Source: Streptomyces typhae (GTDB lineage Bacteria > Actinomycetota > Actinomycetes > Streptomycetales > Streptomycetaceae). Taken from it: a DNA stretch of 64,000 nt. Position 1 is the first letter of the stretch, and each line of letters starts with the position of its first letter. The translations under genes and the position numbers were made by a program. A model generated the notes under the pieces. The model was not told the DNA's origin. It did not search any database and saw only the letters and a list, made by a program, of their open reading frames with translations. Location of the stretch: contig NZ_WPNZ01000001.1 of the NCBI RefSeq assembly GCF_009755605.1, forward strand, positions 744,001-808,000, read 5' to 3'. Shown here piece by piece: positions 1 through 11,581 of the stretch.

Positions 1-424
1 GGAGGTAGTTGTCGGCGAGGACCAGGAGCAGCATCGCCGCGAGGAACAGGTTCAGATAGCCGAAGAAGCGGCGGCGGCGCTCGTCGTGCTCCATGTACCC
101 GATCGAGTACAGGTGGATGAGCGTGCCGACGCCGGAGATCAGCAGGACGAACGTCATCGACAGCTGGTCGAGCTGGAAGGCGACGTCCGCCTGGAAGCCC
201 TCGACGGGGATCCAGCTGAACAGGTGCTGGTGCAGGGAGCGCTCCTCGGCGCCCTTGCCCAGCATGTCGGTGAAGAGGACCAGGCCGATCACGAAGGACA
301 GGGCCGAGAGCAGCGTGCCGATCCAGTGCCCCACCCGGTCCAGGCGCCGGCCGCCGCACAGCAGGACGGCCGCTCCGAGCAGAGGCGCCGCGACCAGCAG
401 CGCGATCAAGTTCTCTGTGTTCAC
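1..424 (-). CDS. nuoL: NADH-quinone oxidoreductase subunit L, N-terminal part
   Basis: The first 141 codons of NuoL, the largest antiporter-like membrane subunit of complex I, which carries protons across the membrane. The gene runs off the left edge. The start is the GTG at 424, just 15 bases after the nuoK stop. The product opens with a hydrophobic helix ([20 protein letters not shown]), then alternating membrane segments, and the family stretch [20 protein letters not shown] is visible near residues 88-107. It is the last nuo gene in the window; nuoM and nuoN would be expected further left. Identity is secure from order and sequence; completeness cannot be judged. Confidence 0.95.
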   Translation of the reverse strand, partial: MNTENLIALLVAAPLLGAAVLLCGGRRLDRVGHWIGTLLSALSFVIGLVLFTDMLGKGAEERSLHQHLFSWIPVEGFQADVAFQLDQLSMTFVLLISGVGTLIHLYSIGYMEHDERRRRFFGYLNLFLAAMLLLVLADNYL

Positions 425-439
425 GGTGCTAACGACCCC

Positions 440-739
440 TTACAGCTTCATCAGGCTGGCGTCGTCGACCGAGGCCGAGTGACGGGAGCGGAACAGCGAC
501 ACGATGATCGCGAGCCCGACCACGACTTCGGCGGCGGCGACGACCATCGTGAAGAAGGCGATGATCTGGCCGTCCAGATTGCCGTGCAGCCGGGAGAACG
601 CGACGAAGGCCAGGTTGCAGGCGTTCAGCATCAGCTCGATGCACATGAAGACGACGATCGCGTTCCGCCTGATCAGTACGCCGGTGGCGCCGATCGCGAA
701 CAGCAGGGCCGCCAGATACAGGTAGTTGACCGGATTCAC
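440..739 (-). CDS. nuoK: NADH-quinone oxidoreductase subunit K
   Basis: A 99-residue membrane subunit of complex I, the normal length for NuoK (MrpC-like), helping form the proton channel. Three hydrophobic helices are visible, with the conserved membrane glutamates in [12 protein letters not shown] (about residues 31-42) and in the [13 protein letters not shown] helix (about 68-80). The GTG start at 739 overlaps the nuoJ stop by four bases (GTGA), which fixes the start and implies translational coupling. Confidence 0.96.
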   Translation of the reverse strand: MNPVNYLYLAALLFAIGATGVLIRRNAIVVFMCIELMLNACNLAFVAFSRLHGNLDGQIIAFFTMVVAAAEVVVGLAIIVSLFRSRHSASVDDASLMKL

Positions 740-1629
740 TTCGACGCCTCCTCGGTCTGCTCGCCCGCGACGGCGGCGGCGCGCTCGGCCGCCGGGTCGC
801 CGTCGCCGTTCCGGCCGGGGTCCGTGCGCCGCAGGTCCGGGCGCTCCAGACGGTCCGTGGCGCGCTGTTCCAGGGCCCGCAGGTCGTTCAGCGCCTCGGT
901 GGACACGTCGCGGATCTGGCCGCGCTCGCGCAGGGTCCTGCTGACCGTGAGCTCCGACGGCGTGCCGTCGGGGAGCAGGCCCGCGATGTCGACCGCGTTG
1001 TGCCTGGCGTACACGCCCGGGGCGGGCAGCGGCGGCAGGTGCTTGCCCTCGCGCACGCGCTCCTCGGCCAGTTCGCGCTGGGTCTTGGCGCGCTCCGTGC
1101 GCTCGCGGTGGGTGAGGACCATCGCGCCGACCGTCGCCGTGATGAGCAGCGCTCCGGTGATCTCGAAGGCGAAGACGTACTTCGTGAAGATGAGGGTCGC
1201 GAGGCCCTCCACGTTGCCGTTCTCGTTGGCCTTGGCGAGGCCGTTGAAGTCCTTCAGGGAGGCGTTGCCGATGCCCGCGAACAGCAGGATGGCGAAGCCG
1301 AGGCCGCAGAGCAGGGCCAGCCAGCGCTGGCCCTTGATGGTCTCCTTCAGCGAGTCCGCCGCGGTGACGCCGACGAGCATGACCACGAAGAGGAACAGCA
1401 TCATGATCGCGCCGGTGTACACCACGATCTGCACGATGCCGAGGAAGTAGGCGCCGTTGGCCAGGTAGAACACCGCGAGGATGATCATGGTTCCGGCCAG
1501 GCAGAGCGCGCTGTGCACCGCCTTCCGCATCAGGATCGTGCACAGCGCGCCGATCACGGCGACCGTGCCGAGCACCCAGAACTGGAAGGCCTCGCCCGTG
1601 GACGTGGTGTAGGCCGCGAGGGCGGTCAT
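736..1629 (-). CDS. nuoJ: NADH-quinone oxidoreductase subunit J with a long cytoplasmic tail
   Basis: A membrane subunit of complex I, 297 residues. About residues 1-185 carry the usual five NuoJ helices, including the [15 protein letters not shown] segment with its flexible pi-bulge-type sequence. After the last helix comes a charged tail of about 110 residues ([20 protein letters not shown] onward) ending rich in Arg, Glu and Asp. E. coli NuoJ is about 184 residues, so this tail is an addition; long tails are my recollection for actinobacterial NuoJ. The ATG start overlaps the nuoI stop as ATGA (1626-1629). Confidence 0.95.
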   Translation of the reverse strand: MTALAAYTTSTGEAFQFWVLGTVAVIGALCTILMRKAVHSALCLAGTMIILAVFYLANGAYFLGIVQIVVYTGAIMMLFLFVVMLVGVTAADSLKETIKGQRWLALLCGLGFAILLFAGIGNASLKDFNGLAKANENGNVEGLATLIFTKYVFAFEITGALLITATVGAMVLTHRERTERAKTQRELAEERVREGKHLPPLPAPGVYARHNAVDIAGLLPDGTPSELTVSRTLRERGQIRDVSTEALNDLRALEQRATDRLERPDLRRTDPGRNGDGDPAAERAAAVAGEQTEEASK

Positions 1630-2324
1630 ACGTCCACCCCCTGCTCGCGGGAGGCCTCGGCCCCTTCTTCGGAGGCGGGCTTCTCTCCCTTGGAGACGGC
1701 GGGCTGCGGGACCGTGCCGGGAGCGGCCTCGGTGACCAGGCCGCGGTAGTAGTCGCCCTCGTCCATGCCGGGGTAGATCGCGTGCGGCGCGTCGACCATG
1801 CCTTCGTCGAGGCCGGCGAGCAGCTGCTCCTTGGTGTAGATCAGGTTCGCCCGGCTGCTGTCGGCGAGCTCGAACTCGTTCGTCATCGTCAACGCGCGCG
1901 TGGGGCACGCCTCGATGCACAGTCCGCAGAAGATGCAGCGGGCGTAGTTGATCTGATAGACGCGGCCGTACCGCTCACCCGGGGAGTACCGCTCCTCCTC
2001 CGTGTTGTCCGCGCCTTCCACATAGATGGCGTCCGCGGGACAGGCCCAGGCGCACAGCTCGCAGCCGACGCACTTCTCCAGGCCGTCCGGATGGCGGTTG
2101 AGCTGGTGCCTGCCGTGGAAGCGGGGAGCTGTGGTCTTCTGCTGCTCCGGATACTGCTCGGTCAGCCGCTTCTTGAACATGGCCTTGAAGGTCACGCCGA
2201 AGCCCGCGACGGGGTTCTGGAACCCCTGATCCGACTGGTTCGACTGCTGCGGGTCGGCCGCCTGCTGCTGCTCGGGCGGCTGCGAGCGCTCGGGCCGGTC
2301 CGGCATGTTCGGCTGCTCAGCCAT
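1626..2324 (-). CDS. nuoI: NADH-quinone oxidoreductase subunit I (2x 4Fe-4S ferredoxin)
   Basis: The electron-wire subunit carrying clusters N6a and N6b, about 232 residues. Both ferredoxin motifs are clear: [12 protein letters not shown] and [12 protein letters not shown]. The N-terminal 30 residues are Gln/Pro-rich and the C-terminal 50 residues are an acidic, low-complexity extension. I chose the ATG at 2324 because it has AAAGGAGG six bases upstream; a longer frame opening at 2372 lacks such a site and reaches deep into nuoH. With this start the gene overlaps the end of nuoH by 8 bases. Confidence 0.94.
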   Translation of the reverse strand: MAEQPNMPDRPERSQPPEQQQAADPQQSNQSDQGFQNPVAGFGVTFKAMFKKRLTEQYPEQQKTTAPRFHGRHQLNRHPDGLEKCVGCELCAWACPADAIYVEGADNTEEERYSPGERYGRVYQINYARCIFCGLCIEACPTRALTMTNEFELADSSRANLIYTKEQLLAGLDEGMVDAPHAIYPGMDEGDYYRGLVTEAAPGTVPQPAVSKGEKPASEEGAEASREQGVDV

Positions 2325-3708
2325 CGGACGCCTCCTTTCCGTCACTTTGAGTATCGGGCCCACCACTGACAATCAACTCCCGCTCGTGCCGGGGGCGTCG
2401 GCGCGGCACGGGCGGCAGGGTCTGTCCGGGCAGCGGCGGCACCGGGAAACCACCGGCCATCGGGTCGAAGGCGGCGTCCTCGGCGGGCGGTTCGGCCGCG
2501 GCCGCGTCCTTCTCACGCTTGTCGCGGAAGATGTCCACGAGCACGGAGAGCAACAACAGGGCGAGTACACCGCCGCCTACGTAGAGCGCGATCTCGCTGA
2601 AGTCGTAGTCCTCGTTGCGCAGTGCCCGGACGGTGGCGACGAGCATCAGCCAGACCACGGACACGGGGATGAGGACCTTCCAGCCGAGCTTCATCAGCTG
2701 GTCGTAGCGCACGCGTGGCAGGGTGCCGCGCAGCCAGATGAAGAAGAACAGCAGCAACTGCACCTTGAGGGTGAACCACGCCATCGGCCACCAGCCGTGG
2801 TTCGCGCCCTCCCAGAAGGTGCTCACCGGCCACGGTGCCCGCCAGCCGCCCAGGAACAGCGTCACGGAGACGGCCGAGACGGTGACCATGTTGACGTACT
2901 CGGCGAGCATGAACATCGCGAACTTGATCGACGAGTACTCGGTGTTGAAGCCGCCGACGAGGTCGCCCTCGGACTCCGGCATGTCGAACGGCGCACGGTT
3001 GGTCTCACCGATCATCGTCACGATGTAGATGAGGAACGACACCGGGAGCAGCAGGACGTACCAGCGCCCTTCCTGCGCCTCGACGATGCGCGACGTCGAC
3101 ATCGACCCGGAGTAGAGGAACACCGAGGCGAACGCGGCGCCCATGGCGATCTCGTACGAGATCATCTGCGCGCACGAGCGCAGTCCGCCGAGCAGCGGGT
3201 AGGTCGAGCCGGAGCTCCAGCCCGCGAGGACGATGCCGTAGATGCCGACGGAGGCGACCGCGAGGATGTAGAGCATCGCGATCGGCAGGTCGGTGAGCTG
3301 CATCGTGGTGCGGTGCCCGAAGATCGAGATCTCGTTGCCCGCGGGACCGAAGGGGATCACCGCGATCGCCATGAAGGCCGGGATGGCGGCGACGATCGGT
3401 GCGAGGACGTAGACGACCTTGTCCGCGCGCTTGACGATCACGTCTTCCTTGAGCATCAGCTTCATGCCGTCCGCGAGGGACTGGAGCATGCCCCAGGGGC
3501 CGTGCCGGTTGGGGCCGATGCGCAGCTGCATCCAGGCGACGACCTTGCGCTCCCACACGATGGAGAACAGCACGGTGAGCATCAGGAACGCGAAGCAGAA
3601 GACGGCCTTGACGACGACGAGCCACCAGGGGTCCCTGCCGAACATCGACAGGTCCTCGGCCGCCAGGGGCACCGCGGTCTGCGCGGTGTGCACTGCCTGG
3701 AGCATCAC
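2317..3708 (-). CDS. nuoH: NADH-quinone oxidoreductase subunit H
   Basis: The membrane subunit next to the quinone site, 463 residues with eight or so helices. Family hallmarks visible are [20 protein letters not shown] (about residues 52-71), the acidic loop [20 protein letters not shown] lining the quinone tunnel, and [13 protein letters not shown]. The last 70 or so residues after [11 protein letters not shown] form a Pro-rich cytoplasmic tail not found in the roughly 325-residue E. coli protein. GTG at 3708 (GTGATG) is chosen because GGAGG lies seven bases upstream; it overlaps the nuoG stop by four bases. The next codon, ATG at 3705, is the alternative. Confidence 0.95.
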   Translation of the reverse strand: MMLQAVHTAQTAVPLAAEDLSMFGRDPWWLVVVKAVFCFAFLMLTVLFSIVWERKVVAWMQLRIGPNRHGPWGMLQSLADGMKLMLKEDVIVKRADKVVYVLAPIVAAIPAFMAIAVIPFGPAGNEISIFGHRTTMQLTDLPIAMLYILAVASVGIYGIVLAGWSSGSTYPLLGGLRSCAQMISYEIAMGAAFASVFLYSGSMSTSRIVEAQEGRWYVLLLPVSFLIYIVTMIGETNRAPFDMPESEGDLVGGFNTEYSSIKFAMFMLAEYVNMVTVSAVSVTLFLGGWRAPWPVSTFWEGANHGWWPMAWFTLKVQLLLFFFIWLRGTLPRVRYDQLMKLGWKVLIPVSVVWLMLVATVRALRNEDYDFSEIALYVGGGVLALLLLSVLVDIFRDKREKDAAAAEPPAEDAAFDPMAGGFPVPPLPGQTLPPVPRRRPRHERELIVSGGPDTQSDGKEASDG

Positions 3709-6218
3709 GACGTCACCTCCGTGGCCCCCGCGGGCTCCGGCAGGACGGCCGGGCCGATGCGGACGAGGTCGCCGGGGCGGGCGCCGGTGTCCGACGTGAC
3801 GCCTCCCCCGGACGAGTTCAGGGGGAGCCAGACCACCCGGTCGGGCATCCGCGTGACGAGCAGCGGCAGCGTCACCGCGCCCGCGAGCCCGGTGACGGCG
3901 AGCAGGTCGCCGTCCTTGACGCCCGCCTCGGCCGCGGTGGCCGCGGAGAGCCGGGCCACCGCCGCGTGCCGCGTCCCGGCGAGCGCGTCGTCGCCCTCCT
4001 GGAGACGGCCTTGATCGAGCAGCAGCCGGTGGCCCGCGAGGACGGCCTCACCTGCGGCGGGCCGTTGCGGCTGGGCTCCGGTCTCCAGGGGCTCCGTCGC
4101 GTGCGGGCCGTCCCAGCCGCCGAGCCGGTCCAGTTCGCGCCGGATCGTCAGGAGGTCCGGCAGGCCGAGGTGGATGTCGCCCGCGTCGGCCAGCATGTGC
4201 AGGACGCGGGCGTCGGTCGGGGCGAGCCTGCGGGTCATCTGGTCCGGCTTGAGGGCCGCCTCGAAAAGCCGGGCCCTGCCTTCCCAGTTGAGGAAGGTGC
4301 CCGGCTTCTCGGCGACGGCGGCGACCGGAAGCACCACGTCGGCACGTTCCGTCACCTCGCTCGGCCGCAGCTCCAGGGAGACCAGGAAGCCGACCTCGTC
4401 GAGCGCCGCACGCGCGCGTGCCGGGTCGGGCAGGTCGGCGACTTCCACACCGGCTACGAGCAGTGCCCTCAGCTCACCGGTCGCGGCGGCCTCGATGATC
4501 TGCCCGGTGTCGCGGCCGTAGCGGTGCGGGAGTTCGGCGACGGACCAGGCGGTGGCGACCTGGTCCCGCGCGCGCGGGTCGGTCGCCGGACGGCCGCCGG
4601 GCAGCAGCGACGGCAGCGCGCCGGCCTCGATCGCGGCCCGCTCACCCGCGCGGCGCGGAATCCACACCAGGCGGGCACCGGTCGCGGCAGCGGTCCGTAC
4701 GACGGCCGTGAGGGCGCCGGGAACGGCCGCGAGCCGCTCACCGACGACGATCACGGCGCCTTCGGAGCGCAGCGCCTCGGCGGCCCGCACACCGTCGTCG
4801 ACCAGACCGACGTTGGCGGCGAGAGCGTCGAGCCACTCCGTCTCGGTGCCGGGCGCGGCGGCGAGCAGCGTGCCGCCCGCCTTCTCCAGGCCCCGCGTCG
4901 CGTACGGCGCGAGCGCGTAGGTGCGCTGGCCCCGCTTGCGCCAGGCCTTGCGGAGCCGCAGGAAGACGCCGGGCGCCTCCTCCTCCGCCTCGATGCCGGC
5001 GAGCAGCACGGCGGGCGCCTGCTCAAGGACGGTGTACGTGACGCCGTCGCCGTCGAGGTCACGGCCGCGTCCGGCGACGCGGGCCGCGAGGAAGTCGGCC
5101 TCCTCGCTGGAGTGCACGCGCGCGCGGAAGTCGATGTCGTTGGTGTCGAGCGCCACGCGCGCGTACTTGCTGTACGCGTAGGCGTCCTCCAGGGTGAGGC
5201 GCCCGCCGGTCAGCACTCCGGCGCGCCCGCGCGCGGCCGCGAGACCCTTGGCCGCCGCCTCCAGGGCCTCGGGCCAGGAGGCGGGCACCAGGTCACCGGA
5301 GTCGGCGTCGCGCACCAGCGGCGTGGTGAGCCGGTCCGGCTTCTGCGCGTACCGGAAGCCGAAGCGCCCCTTGTCGCAGATCCACTCCTCGTTGACCTCG
5401 GGGTCGTTCTGCGCGAGCCGCCGCATGACCTTGCCGCGCCGGTGGTCCGTACGCGTGGCGCAGCCGCCCGCGCAGTGCTCGCACACCGACGGCGACGACA
5501 CCAGGTCGAAGGGGCGCGACCGGAAGCGGTACGCCGCCGAGGTGAGCGCGCCCACCGGGCAGATCTGGATGGTGTTGCCGGAGAAGTACGACTCGAAGGG
5601 GTCGCCGTCGCCGGTGCCGACCTGCTGGAGCGCCCCGCGCTCCAGGAGCTCGATCATCGGGTCGCCCGCGATCTGGTTGGAGAAGCGGGTGCAGCGCGCG
5701 CACAGCACGCACCGCTCGCGGTCGAGCAGCACCTGCGTGGAGATCGGCACCGGCTTCTCGAACGTGCGCTTCTTGCCCTCGAAGCGGGTGTCCGGGTCGC
5801 CGACCTGCATCGCCTGGTTCTGCAGCGGGCACTCGCCGCCCTTGTCGCAGACCGGGCAGTCCAGCGGGTGGTTGATGAGGAGCAGCTCCATCACGCCGCG
5901 CTGCGACTTCTCCGCGACGGGCGACGTGAGCTGCGACTTCACCACCATGCCGTCCGTGCACGTGATGGTGCAGGAGGCCATCGGCTTGCGCTGGCCCTCG
6001 ACCTCCACGATGCACTGCCGGCAGGCGCCCGCCGGGTCGAGGAGCGGATGGTCGCAGAAGCGCGGGATCTCGATGCCGAGGAGTTCGGCGGCGCGGATCA
6101 CCAGGGTGCCCTTGGGGACGCTGATCTCGATGCCGTCGATCGTCAGTGAGACCAGGTCTTCCGGCGGAACCGCCGCCTCCCCGCCTCCGGAGGGAGCGCT
6201 ACTAGTGGTCACTGTCAT
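3705..6218 (-). CDS. nuoG: NADH-quinone oxidoreductase subunit G
   Basis: The large iron-sulfur subunit of the complex I peripheral arm, 837 residues. In order: a 2Fe-2S N1b domain ([15 protein letters not shown], then C in KPMASC), the His/Cys N5 motif [14 protein letters not shown], the N4 ferredoxin motif CVLCARC with CPVGAL, then CEHCAGGC plus EEWICDKG, the four-cysteine pattern of the additional N7 cluster. The rest is the degenerate molybdopterin-oxidoreductase-like domain. The ATG start overlaps the nuoF stop (ATGA, 6215-6218). All expected cysteines are present, so it should be functional. Confidence 0.96.
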   Translation of the reverse strand: MTVTTSSAPSGGGEAAVPPEDLVSLTIDGIEISVPKGTLVIRAAELLGIEIPRFCDHPLLDPAGACRQCIVEVEGQRKPMASCTITCTDGMVVKSQLTSPVAEKSQRGVMELLLINHPLDCPVCDKGGECPLQNQAMQVGDPDTRFEGKKRTFEKPVPISTQVLLDRERCVLCARCTRFSNQIAGDPMIELLERGALQQVGTGDGDPFESYFSGNTIQICPVGALTSAAYRFRSRPFDLVSSPSVCEHCAGGCATRTDHRRGKVMRRLAQNDPEVNEEWICDKGRFGFRYAQKPDRLTTPLVRDADSGDLVPASWPEALEAAAKGLAAARGRAGVLTGGRLTLEDAYAYSKYARVALDTNDIDFRARVHSSEEADFLAARVAGRGRDLDGDGVTYTVLEQAPAVLLAGIEAEEEAPGVFLRLRKAWRKRGQRTYALAPYATRGLEKAGGTLLAAAPGTETEWLDALAANVGLVDDGVRAAEALRSEGAVIVVGERLAAVPGALTAVVRTAAATGARLVWIPRRAGERAAIEAGALPSLLPGGRPATDPRARDQVATAWSVAELPHRYGRDTGQIIEAAATGELRALLVAGVEVADLPDPARARAALDEVGFLVSLELRPSEVTERADVVLPVAAVAEKPGTFLNWEGRARLFEAALKPDQMTRRLAPTDARVLHMLADAGDIHLGLPDLLTIRRELDRLGGWDGPHATEPLETGAQPQRPAAGEAVLAGHRLLLDQGRLQEGDDALAGTRHAAVARLSAATAAEAGVKDGDLLAVTGLAGAVTLPLLVTRMPDRVVWLPLNSSGGGVTSDTGARPGDLVRIGPAVLPEPAGATEVTS

Positions 6219-7606
6219 GCGTTCACCTCCGTGTGCGTGTCGGTCCTGCCGCCCCGGTCGGCCCAGAGCGTGGACTTGGCGGGGTCGAAGGGGCAGCCCC
6301 GGCCGGTGATGTGCTGCTCGTACTCCGTACGGAAGTACTTGAGCGAGGAGAAGATCGGCGAGGCGGCGCCGTCGCCGAGGGCGCAGAAGGACTTGCCGTT
6401 GATGTTGTCGGCGATGTCGTTCAGCTTGTCGAGGTCGGACATGACACCCTTGCCGGCCTCGATGTCGCGCAGCAACTGCACGAGCCAGTAGGTCCCTTCG
6501 CGGCAGGGCGTGCACTTGCCGCAGGACTCGTGGGCGTAGAACTCGGTCCAGCGGGTCACGGCCCGCACCACGCAGGTCGTCTCGTCGAAGCACTGGAGGG
6601 CCTTGGTGCCGAGCATCGATCCGGCGGCGCCCACGCCCTCGTAGTCGAGGGGCACGTCGAGGTGCTCGTCGGTGAACATCGGCGTGGAGGAGCCGCCCGG
6701 CGTCCAGAACTTCAGCCGGTGCCCGGCCCGCATGCCGCCGCTCATGTCGAGGAGCTGGCGCAGCGTGATGCCGAGCGGCGCCTCGTACTGCCCCGGCGAG
6801 GTCACGTGCCCGCTGAGCGAGTACAGCGTGAAGCCGGGCGACTTCTCGCTCCCCATCGACTTGAACCAGTCTTTTCCGCGATTGAGGATCGCGGGAACCG
6901 ACGCGATGGATTCGACGTTGTTGACAACAGTGGGGCACGCATAGAGGCCCGCGACCGCAGGGAAAGGGGGACGGAGTCGCGGCTGGCCACGGCGGCCTTC
7001 GAGCGAGTCGAGCAGCGCGGTCTCCTCACCGCAGATGTACGCGCCCGCGCCCGCGTGCACGGTGAGTTCCAGGTCGAGTCCGCTGCCCAGACCATGCTTC
7101 TGACGATGTTCGGCCTTGCCGAGGAAGCCCGCCGCGTAGGCCTCACGTACGGCCTCGTGCAGCCGTCGCAGCACGGGGACGACTTCGCCACGCAGATAGA
7201 TGAAGGCATGTTCGGACCTGATCGCGTGACAAGCGATCGCGATCCCCTCGATGAGGGAATGCGGGTTCGCGAAGAGGAGCGGGATGTCCTTGCAGGTCCC
7301 TGGCTCCGACTCGTCGGCGTTGACAACTAGATAGTGCGGTTTGCCGTCGCCCTGCGGGATGAACTGCCACTTCATGCCGGTCGGGAAGCCCGCGCCGCCC
7401 CGGCCGCGCAGACCCGAGTCCTTCACATAGGCGATCAGGTCGTCGGGTGCCATGGCGAGGGCCTTGCGCAGCCCCTCGTAGCCGTCGTGGCGGCGGTAGG
7501 TGTCCAGGGTCCAGGACTTCTCGTCGTCCCAGAAGGCCGAGAGCACCGGCGCGAGGAGCTTCTCCGGGCTGGTCTCGTTGTCGATCTCGGCGGCCAACGT
7601 CATCAC
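6215..7606 (-). CDS. nuoF: NADH-quinone oxidoreductase subunit F (NADH/FMN site)
   Basis: The subunit that oxidises NADH through FMN and passes electrons to cluster N3, 463 residues. Visible signatures are the nucleotide and FMN loop [16 protein letters not shown] (about 65-80), [19 protein letters not shown] (about 180), and the 4Fe-4S motif [11 protein letters not shown] near residue 360. The start is GTG at 7606 (GTGATG) with a GGAGGGGGAG ribosome site directly upstream; ATG at 7603 is equally possible. Either overlaps the nuoE stop. Confidence 0.96.
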   Translation of the reverse strand: MMTLAAEIDNETSPEKLLAPVLSAFWDDEKSWTLDTYRRHDGYEGLRKALAMAPDDLIAYVKDSGLRGRGGAGFPTGMKWQFIPQGDGKPHYLVVNADESEPGTCKDIPLLFANPHSLIEGIAIACHAIRSEHAFIYLRGEVVPVLRRLHEAVREAYAAGFLGKAEHRQKHGLGSGLDLELTVHAGAGAYICGEETALLDSLEGRRGQPRLRPPFPAVAGLYACPTVVNNVESIASVPAILNRGKDWFKSMGSEKSPGFTLYSLSGHVTSPGQYEAPLGITLRQLLDMSGGMRAGHRLKFWTPGGSSTPMFTDEHLDVPLDYEGVGAAGSMLGTKALQCFDETTCVVRAVTRWTEFYAHESCGKCTPCREGTYWLVQLLRDIEAGKGVMSDLDKLNDIADNINGKSFCALGDGAASPIFSSLKYFRTEYEQHITGRGCPFDPAKSTLWADRGGRTDTHTEVNA

Positions 7607-8460
7607 TCCCCCTCCTCGGCGGACGGACCGGCCGGGTGGGCCGGGTCGGATGCCGAGGTCTGCTGCGGCGCGTCGTGCGAGCTGAGGTGCTCACTGGGCG
7701 ACGGGTCGTGCGGCTGGCTCCCCTCGGGGCCGCCCGCGCGCGGGTGGACCACGCGTGCGGGCAGTGCCTCGCCCTTGGCCAGGCGCAGCCCGATCAGCGA
7801 GGCGGGGCCCGCGCCGCCGCTCGCCTCGACGGCGCCCGCGCGCTCGTCGGGGAAGCCCGCGAGGATCCTGGCCGTCTCCTTGAAGGTGCACAGGGGGGCG
7901 CCGCGGGTCGGCTCGACCTGGGTGCCCGCGCGCAGGTCGTCGACGAGGCGCTTGGCGCTGGCCGGCGTCTGGTTGTCGAAGAACTCCCAGTTGACCATCA
8001 CCACGGGAGCGAAGTCGCAGGCGGCGTTGCACTCGATGTGCTCCAGCGTCACCTTCCCGTCCTCGGTGGTCCCGCCGTTGCCGACGCCCAGGTGCTCCTG
8101 GAGCGTCTCGAAGATGGCGTCGCCGCCCATGACGGCGCACAGCGTGTTGGTGCAGACGCCGACCTGGTAGTCGCCGGAGGGCTTGCGGCGGTACATGGTG
8201 TAGAAGGTCGCGACCGCCGTCACCTCCGCGGTGGTCAGATCGAGCACGTCCGCGCAGAACTGCATGCCGGTGCGCGTCACGTGGCCCTCCTCCGACTGCA
8301 CGAGGTGCAGCAGCGGCAGGAGCGCCGAGCGGGAGTCCGGGTAGCGGGCGACGACCTCGCGCGCGTCGGCCTCCAGGCGGGCGCGGACGTCGGCCGGGTA
8401 GTCCGGCGGGGGCAGTTGGGGCATGCCCAGGCTGACGCCCTCGGGGGAACTGGTGGTCAC
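7603..8460 (-). CDS. nuoE: NADH-quinone oxidoreductase subunit E
   Basis: A 2Fe-2S (N1a) thioredoxin-like subunit that works with NuoF. The four ligands are visible as CTNTLC (C-x4-C) and CNAAC (C-x3-C). At 285 residues it is longer than the usual 160-240: the last 80 or so residues (after AGFPDERAG) are a Gly/Pro/Ser/His-rich tail of no recognised fold. The GTG start at 8460 overlaps the nuoD stop as GTGA. Longer frames upstream would run into nuoD coding sequence and are rejected. Confidence 0.95.
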   Translation of the reverse strand: MTTSSPEGVSLGMPQLPPPDYPADVRARLEADAREVVARYPDSRSALLPLLHLVQSEEGHVTRTGMQFCADVLDLTTAEVTAVATFYTMYRRKPSGDYQVGVCTNTLCAVMGGDAIFETLQEHLGVGNGGTTEDGKVTLEHIECNAACDFAPVVMVNWEFFDNQTPASAKRLVDDLRAGTQVEPTRGAPLCTFKETARILAGFPDERAGAVEASGGAGPASLIGLRLAKGEALPARVVHPRAGGPEGSQPHDPSPSEHLSSHDAPQQTSASDPAHPAGPSAEEGE

Positions 8461-9785
8461 CGGTCGACGCCTCCCATCACGGGGTCGATGGACGCGACGG
8501 CGACGATGACGTCGGCGACCTGGCCGCCCTCGCACATCGCCGCCATGGCCTGAAGGTTGGTGAAGGACGGGTCGCGGAAGTGGACCCGGTAGGGGCGGGT
8601 GCCTCCGTCGGAGACGACATGCACGCCCAGTTCGCCCTTGGGCGACTCCACGGCGGCGTAGGCCTGTCCCGGTGGTACCCGGAAGCCCTCCGTCACCAGC
8701 TTGAAGTGGTGGATCAGGGCCTCCATCGAGGTACCCATGATCTTCTTGATGTGGTCGAGCGAGTTGCCGAGGCCGTCGGGGCCGAGGGCCAGCTGGGCGG
8801 GCCAGGCGATCTTCTTGTCGGCGACCATGACCGGCCCCGGCTCCAGGCGGTCGAGGCACTGCTCGATGATGCGCAGCGACTGCCGCATCTCCTCCAGGCG
8901 GATCAGGAACCGTCCGTAGGAGTCACAGGTGTCGGCCGTGGGGACGTCGAAGTCGTACGTCTCGTAGCCGCAGTAGGGCTGCGCCTTGCGCAGGTCGTGC
9001 GGGAGGCCCGCGGAGCGCAGCACCGGGCCGGTCGCGCCGAGGGCCATGCAGCCGGCCAGGTCGAGGTGGCCGACGTCCTGCATACGGGCCTTGAAGATGG
9101 GGTTCCCGGTGGCGAGCTTGTCGTACTCCGGGAGGTTCTTGTGCATCTTCTTCACGAACTCGCGGATCTGGTCCACCGCGCCGGGGGGCAGGTCCTGGGC
9201 GAGTCCGCCGGGCCGGATGTACGCGTGGTTCATGCGCAGGCCGGTGATCAGCTCGTAGATGTCGAGAATCAGTTCACGATCACGGAAGCCGTAGATCATG
9301 ATCGTCGTCGCGCCGAGTTCCATGCCGCCGGTGGCGATGCACACCAGGTGCGAGGACATCCGGTTGAGCTCCATCAGGAGCACCCGCAGGATCGTCGCGC
9401 GGTCGGGGATCTGGTCCTCGATACCGAGCAGCTTCTCCACGCCCAGGCAGTACGCCGTCTCGTTGAAGAACGGCGTCAGATAGTCCATGCGCGTGACGAA
9501 GGTGGTGCCCTGGGTCCAGGTGCGGTACTCCAGGTTCTTCTCGATGCCCGTGTGCAGATAGCCGATGCCGCAGCGGGCCTCGGAGACCGTCTCGCCCTCG
9601 ATCTCCAGGATGAGCCGGAGCACGCCGTGCGTGGAGGGGTGCTGGGGGCCCATGTTGACGACGATGCGCTCGTCGTCGGCTTTCGCCGCGGACTGGACGA
9701 CCTCGTCCCAGTCCCCGCCGGTGACCGTGTAGACGGTCCCTTCGGTGGTCTCGCGTGCCGAGGCAGAGGCAGAAGAAGTGCTCAT
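8457..9785 (-). CDS. nuoD: NADH-quinone oxidoreductase subunit D
   Basis: The 49-kDa-type subunit that forms the quinone pocket with NuoB, 442 residues. Diagnostic pieces are [14 protein letters not shown] (about 45-58, with the quinone-binding His), [20 protein letters not shown], the Tyr-bearing [12 protein letters not shown], and the C-terminal [17 protein letters not shown]. The ATG start overlaps the nuoC stop by one base (TGATG). The Ser/Ala-rich first dozen residues ([12 protein letters not shown]) are variable. Confidence 0.96.
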   Translation of the reverse strand: MSTSSASASARETTEGTVYTVTGGDWDEVVQSAAKADDERIVVNMGPQHPSTHGVLRLILEIEGETVSEARCGIGYLHTGIEKNLEYRTWTQGTTFVTRMDYLTPFFNETAYCLGVEKLLGIEDQIPDRATILRVLLMELNRMSSHLVCIATGGMELGATTIMIYGFRDRELILDIYELITGLRMNHAYIRPGGLAQDLPPGAVDQIREFVKKMHKNLPEYDKLATGNPIFKARMQDVGHLDLAGCMALGATGPVLRSAGLPHDLRKAQPYCGYETYDFDVPTADTCDSYGRFLIRLEEMRQSLRIIEQCLDRLEPGPVMVADKKIAWPAQLALGPDGLGNSLDHIKKIMGTSMEALIHHFKLVTEGFRVPPGQAYAAVESPKGELGVHVVSDGGTRPYRVHFRDPSFTNLQAMAAMCEGGQVADVIVAVASIDPVMGGVDR

Positions 9786-10569
9786 CAGCTGTACGACCTC
9801 CGCTGGTCCGGAGCCGGGATCTGGGCGCCCTTGTACTCGACGGGGATGCCGCCGAGGGGGTAGTCCTTGCGCTGCGGGAAGCCCTGCCAGTCGTCCGGCA
9901 TCATGATCCGCGTGAGAGCCGGGTGGCCGTCGAAGACCAGGCCGAAGAAGTCGTACGTCTCGCGCTCGTGCCAGTCGTTCGTCGGATAGACGGGGACCAG
10001 CGAGGGGACGTGCGGGTCGGCGTCCGGGACGCCGACTTCCAGGCGGAGCAGGCGGTTGTGGGTGATCGACCGCAGGTGGTAGACGGCGTGCAGCTCGCGG
10101 CCCTTGTCGCCGGGGAAGTGCACGCCGGAGACGCCGGTGCACAGCTCGAAGCGCAGCGCCGGGTCGTCGCGCAGGGTGCGGGCGACCCGGACCAGGTGCT
10201 CGCGCGCGATGTGGAAGGTGAGCTCGTCGCGGTCGACGACGGTCTTCTCGATGGCGTTCTCGGGGACGAGTCCCTGCTCTTCCAGGGCCCCTTCGAGTTC
10301 GTCGGCGACCTCGTCGAACCAGCCGCCGTAGGGGCGCGCGGAGGCGCCGGGCAGCGTGATGGTGCGGACGAGACCGCCGTAGCCGGAGGTGTCGCCGCCA
10401 TTGTTGGCGCCGAACATGCCCCTGCGTACGCCGATGACCTCGCCCGAGGTGTCGCGCGGCGACGGCACGCCGGTGCCGTTCAGGTGCTCGCCCCCGCCGC
10501 CCGGGGGCTTCTCGCCGCCCGGGTGCTTCTCGCCGTTCGGGTGCTTCTCGCCGTTCGGGTGCTTGTCGG

Positions 10570-10573
<4 letters not shown>
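9785..10573 (-). CDS. nuoC: NADH-quinone oxidoreductase subunit C with repeat N-terminus
   Basis: The 30-kDa-type subunit of the peripheral arm, 262 residues. The conserved core spans about 100-245 and ends with the family signature [17 protein letters not shown] followed by RKDYPLGG. The first 30 residues are unusual: three tandem copies of a six-residue unit (KHPNGE or KHPGGE) followed by KPPGGGGEH. The repeat is also visible in the DNA as 18-bp copies. The GTG at 10573 overlaps the nuoB stop (GTGA). The repeated N-terminus is likely a flexible tail rather than part of the fold. Confidence 0.95.
10511..10564 (-). repeat. 18-bp tandem repeat, 3 copies, inside nuoC
   Basis: Three units (ctcgccgttcgggtgctt on the plus strand; the first has two changes) at 10511-10528, 10529-10546 and 10547-10564. 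The length is a multiple of three, so copy-number change keeps the NuoC frame. It encodes the K-H-P-N/G-G-E repeats. Confidence 0.9.
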
Positions 10574-11124
<551 letters not shown>

Positions 11125-11137
11125 GCTCTGTGGCCCC

Positions 11138-11497
11138 TCAGTCCCATTCCAGGCCGCCGCGCCGCCATACGTACGCGTAGGCGACGAAGACGGTGAGCAC
11201 GAAGAGCAGCATCTCCACGAGCCCGAAAATCCCCAGGGCGTCGAACGTGACGGCCCAGGGGTAGAGAAAGACGATCTCGATGTCGAAGACGATGAAGAGC
11301 ATCGCCGTCAGGTAGTACTTGATGGGGAAGCGCCCGCCGCCGGCCGGCGTGGGGGTCGGCTCGATACCGCACTCGTAGGCCTCGAGCTTCGCGCGGTTGT
11401 ACCGCTTCGGCCCGATAAGCGTGGCCATGACCACGGAGAAGATCGCAAAGCCTGCCCCGAGGGCTCCCAGTACGAGGATGGGCGCATAGGCGTTCAC
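11138..11497 (-). CDS. nuoA: NADH-quinone oxidoreductase subunit A
   Basis: A small membrane subunit of complex I, 119 residues with three helices. The signature is the loop YECGIEP followed by [20 protein letters not shown], whose cysteine moves between quinone-linked states. It is the first gene of the operon. The GTG at 11497 is the start; no in-frame start with a better site was seen upstream. The promoter and a probable Rex operator lie in the following 100 bases upstream. Confidence 0.95.
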   Translation of the reverse strand: MNAYAPILVLGALGAGFAIFSVVMATLIGPKRYNRAKLEAYECGIEPTPTPAGGGRFPIKYYLTAMLFIVFDIEIVFLYPWAVTFDALGIFGLVEMLLFVLTVFVAYAYVWRRGGLEWD

Positions 11498-11565
11498 CGC
11501 TCCTCGCTCCTCTCAGTCGGCGCTGACTGCTGGCGGTTGCGTCGGGCCCACGAAGATCGCTTACA

Positions 11566-11581
11566 TGTGAAGCAGGTCACA
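11566..11581. promoter_or_regulatory. Probable Rex operator of the nuo operon
   Basis: The 16-base inverted repeat TGTGAAGCAGGTCACA sits 69 bases upstream of the nuoA start. The remembered Streptomyces Rex consensus is TGTGAACGCGTTCACA; both five-base arms match exactly and the six-base middle differs. Rex is the NAD(P)H/NAD-sensing repressor, and respiratory genes are its known targets, so the location fits. Binding itself is inferred. Confidence 0.7.
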
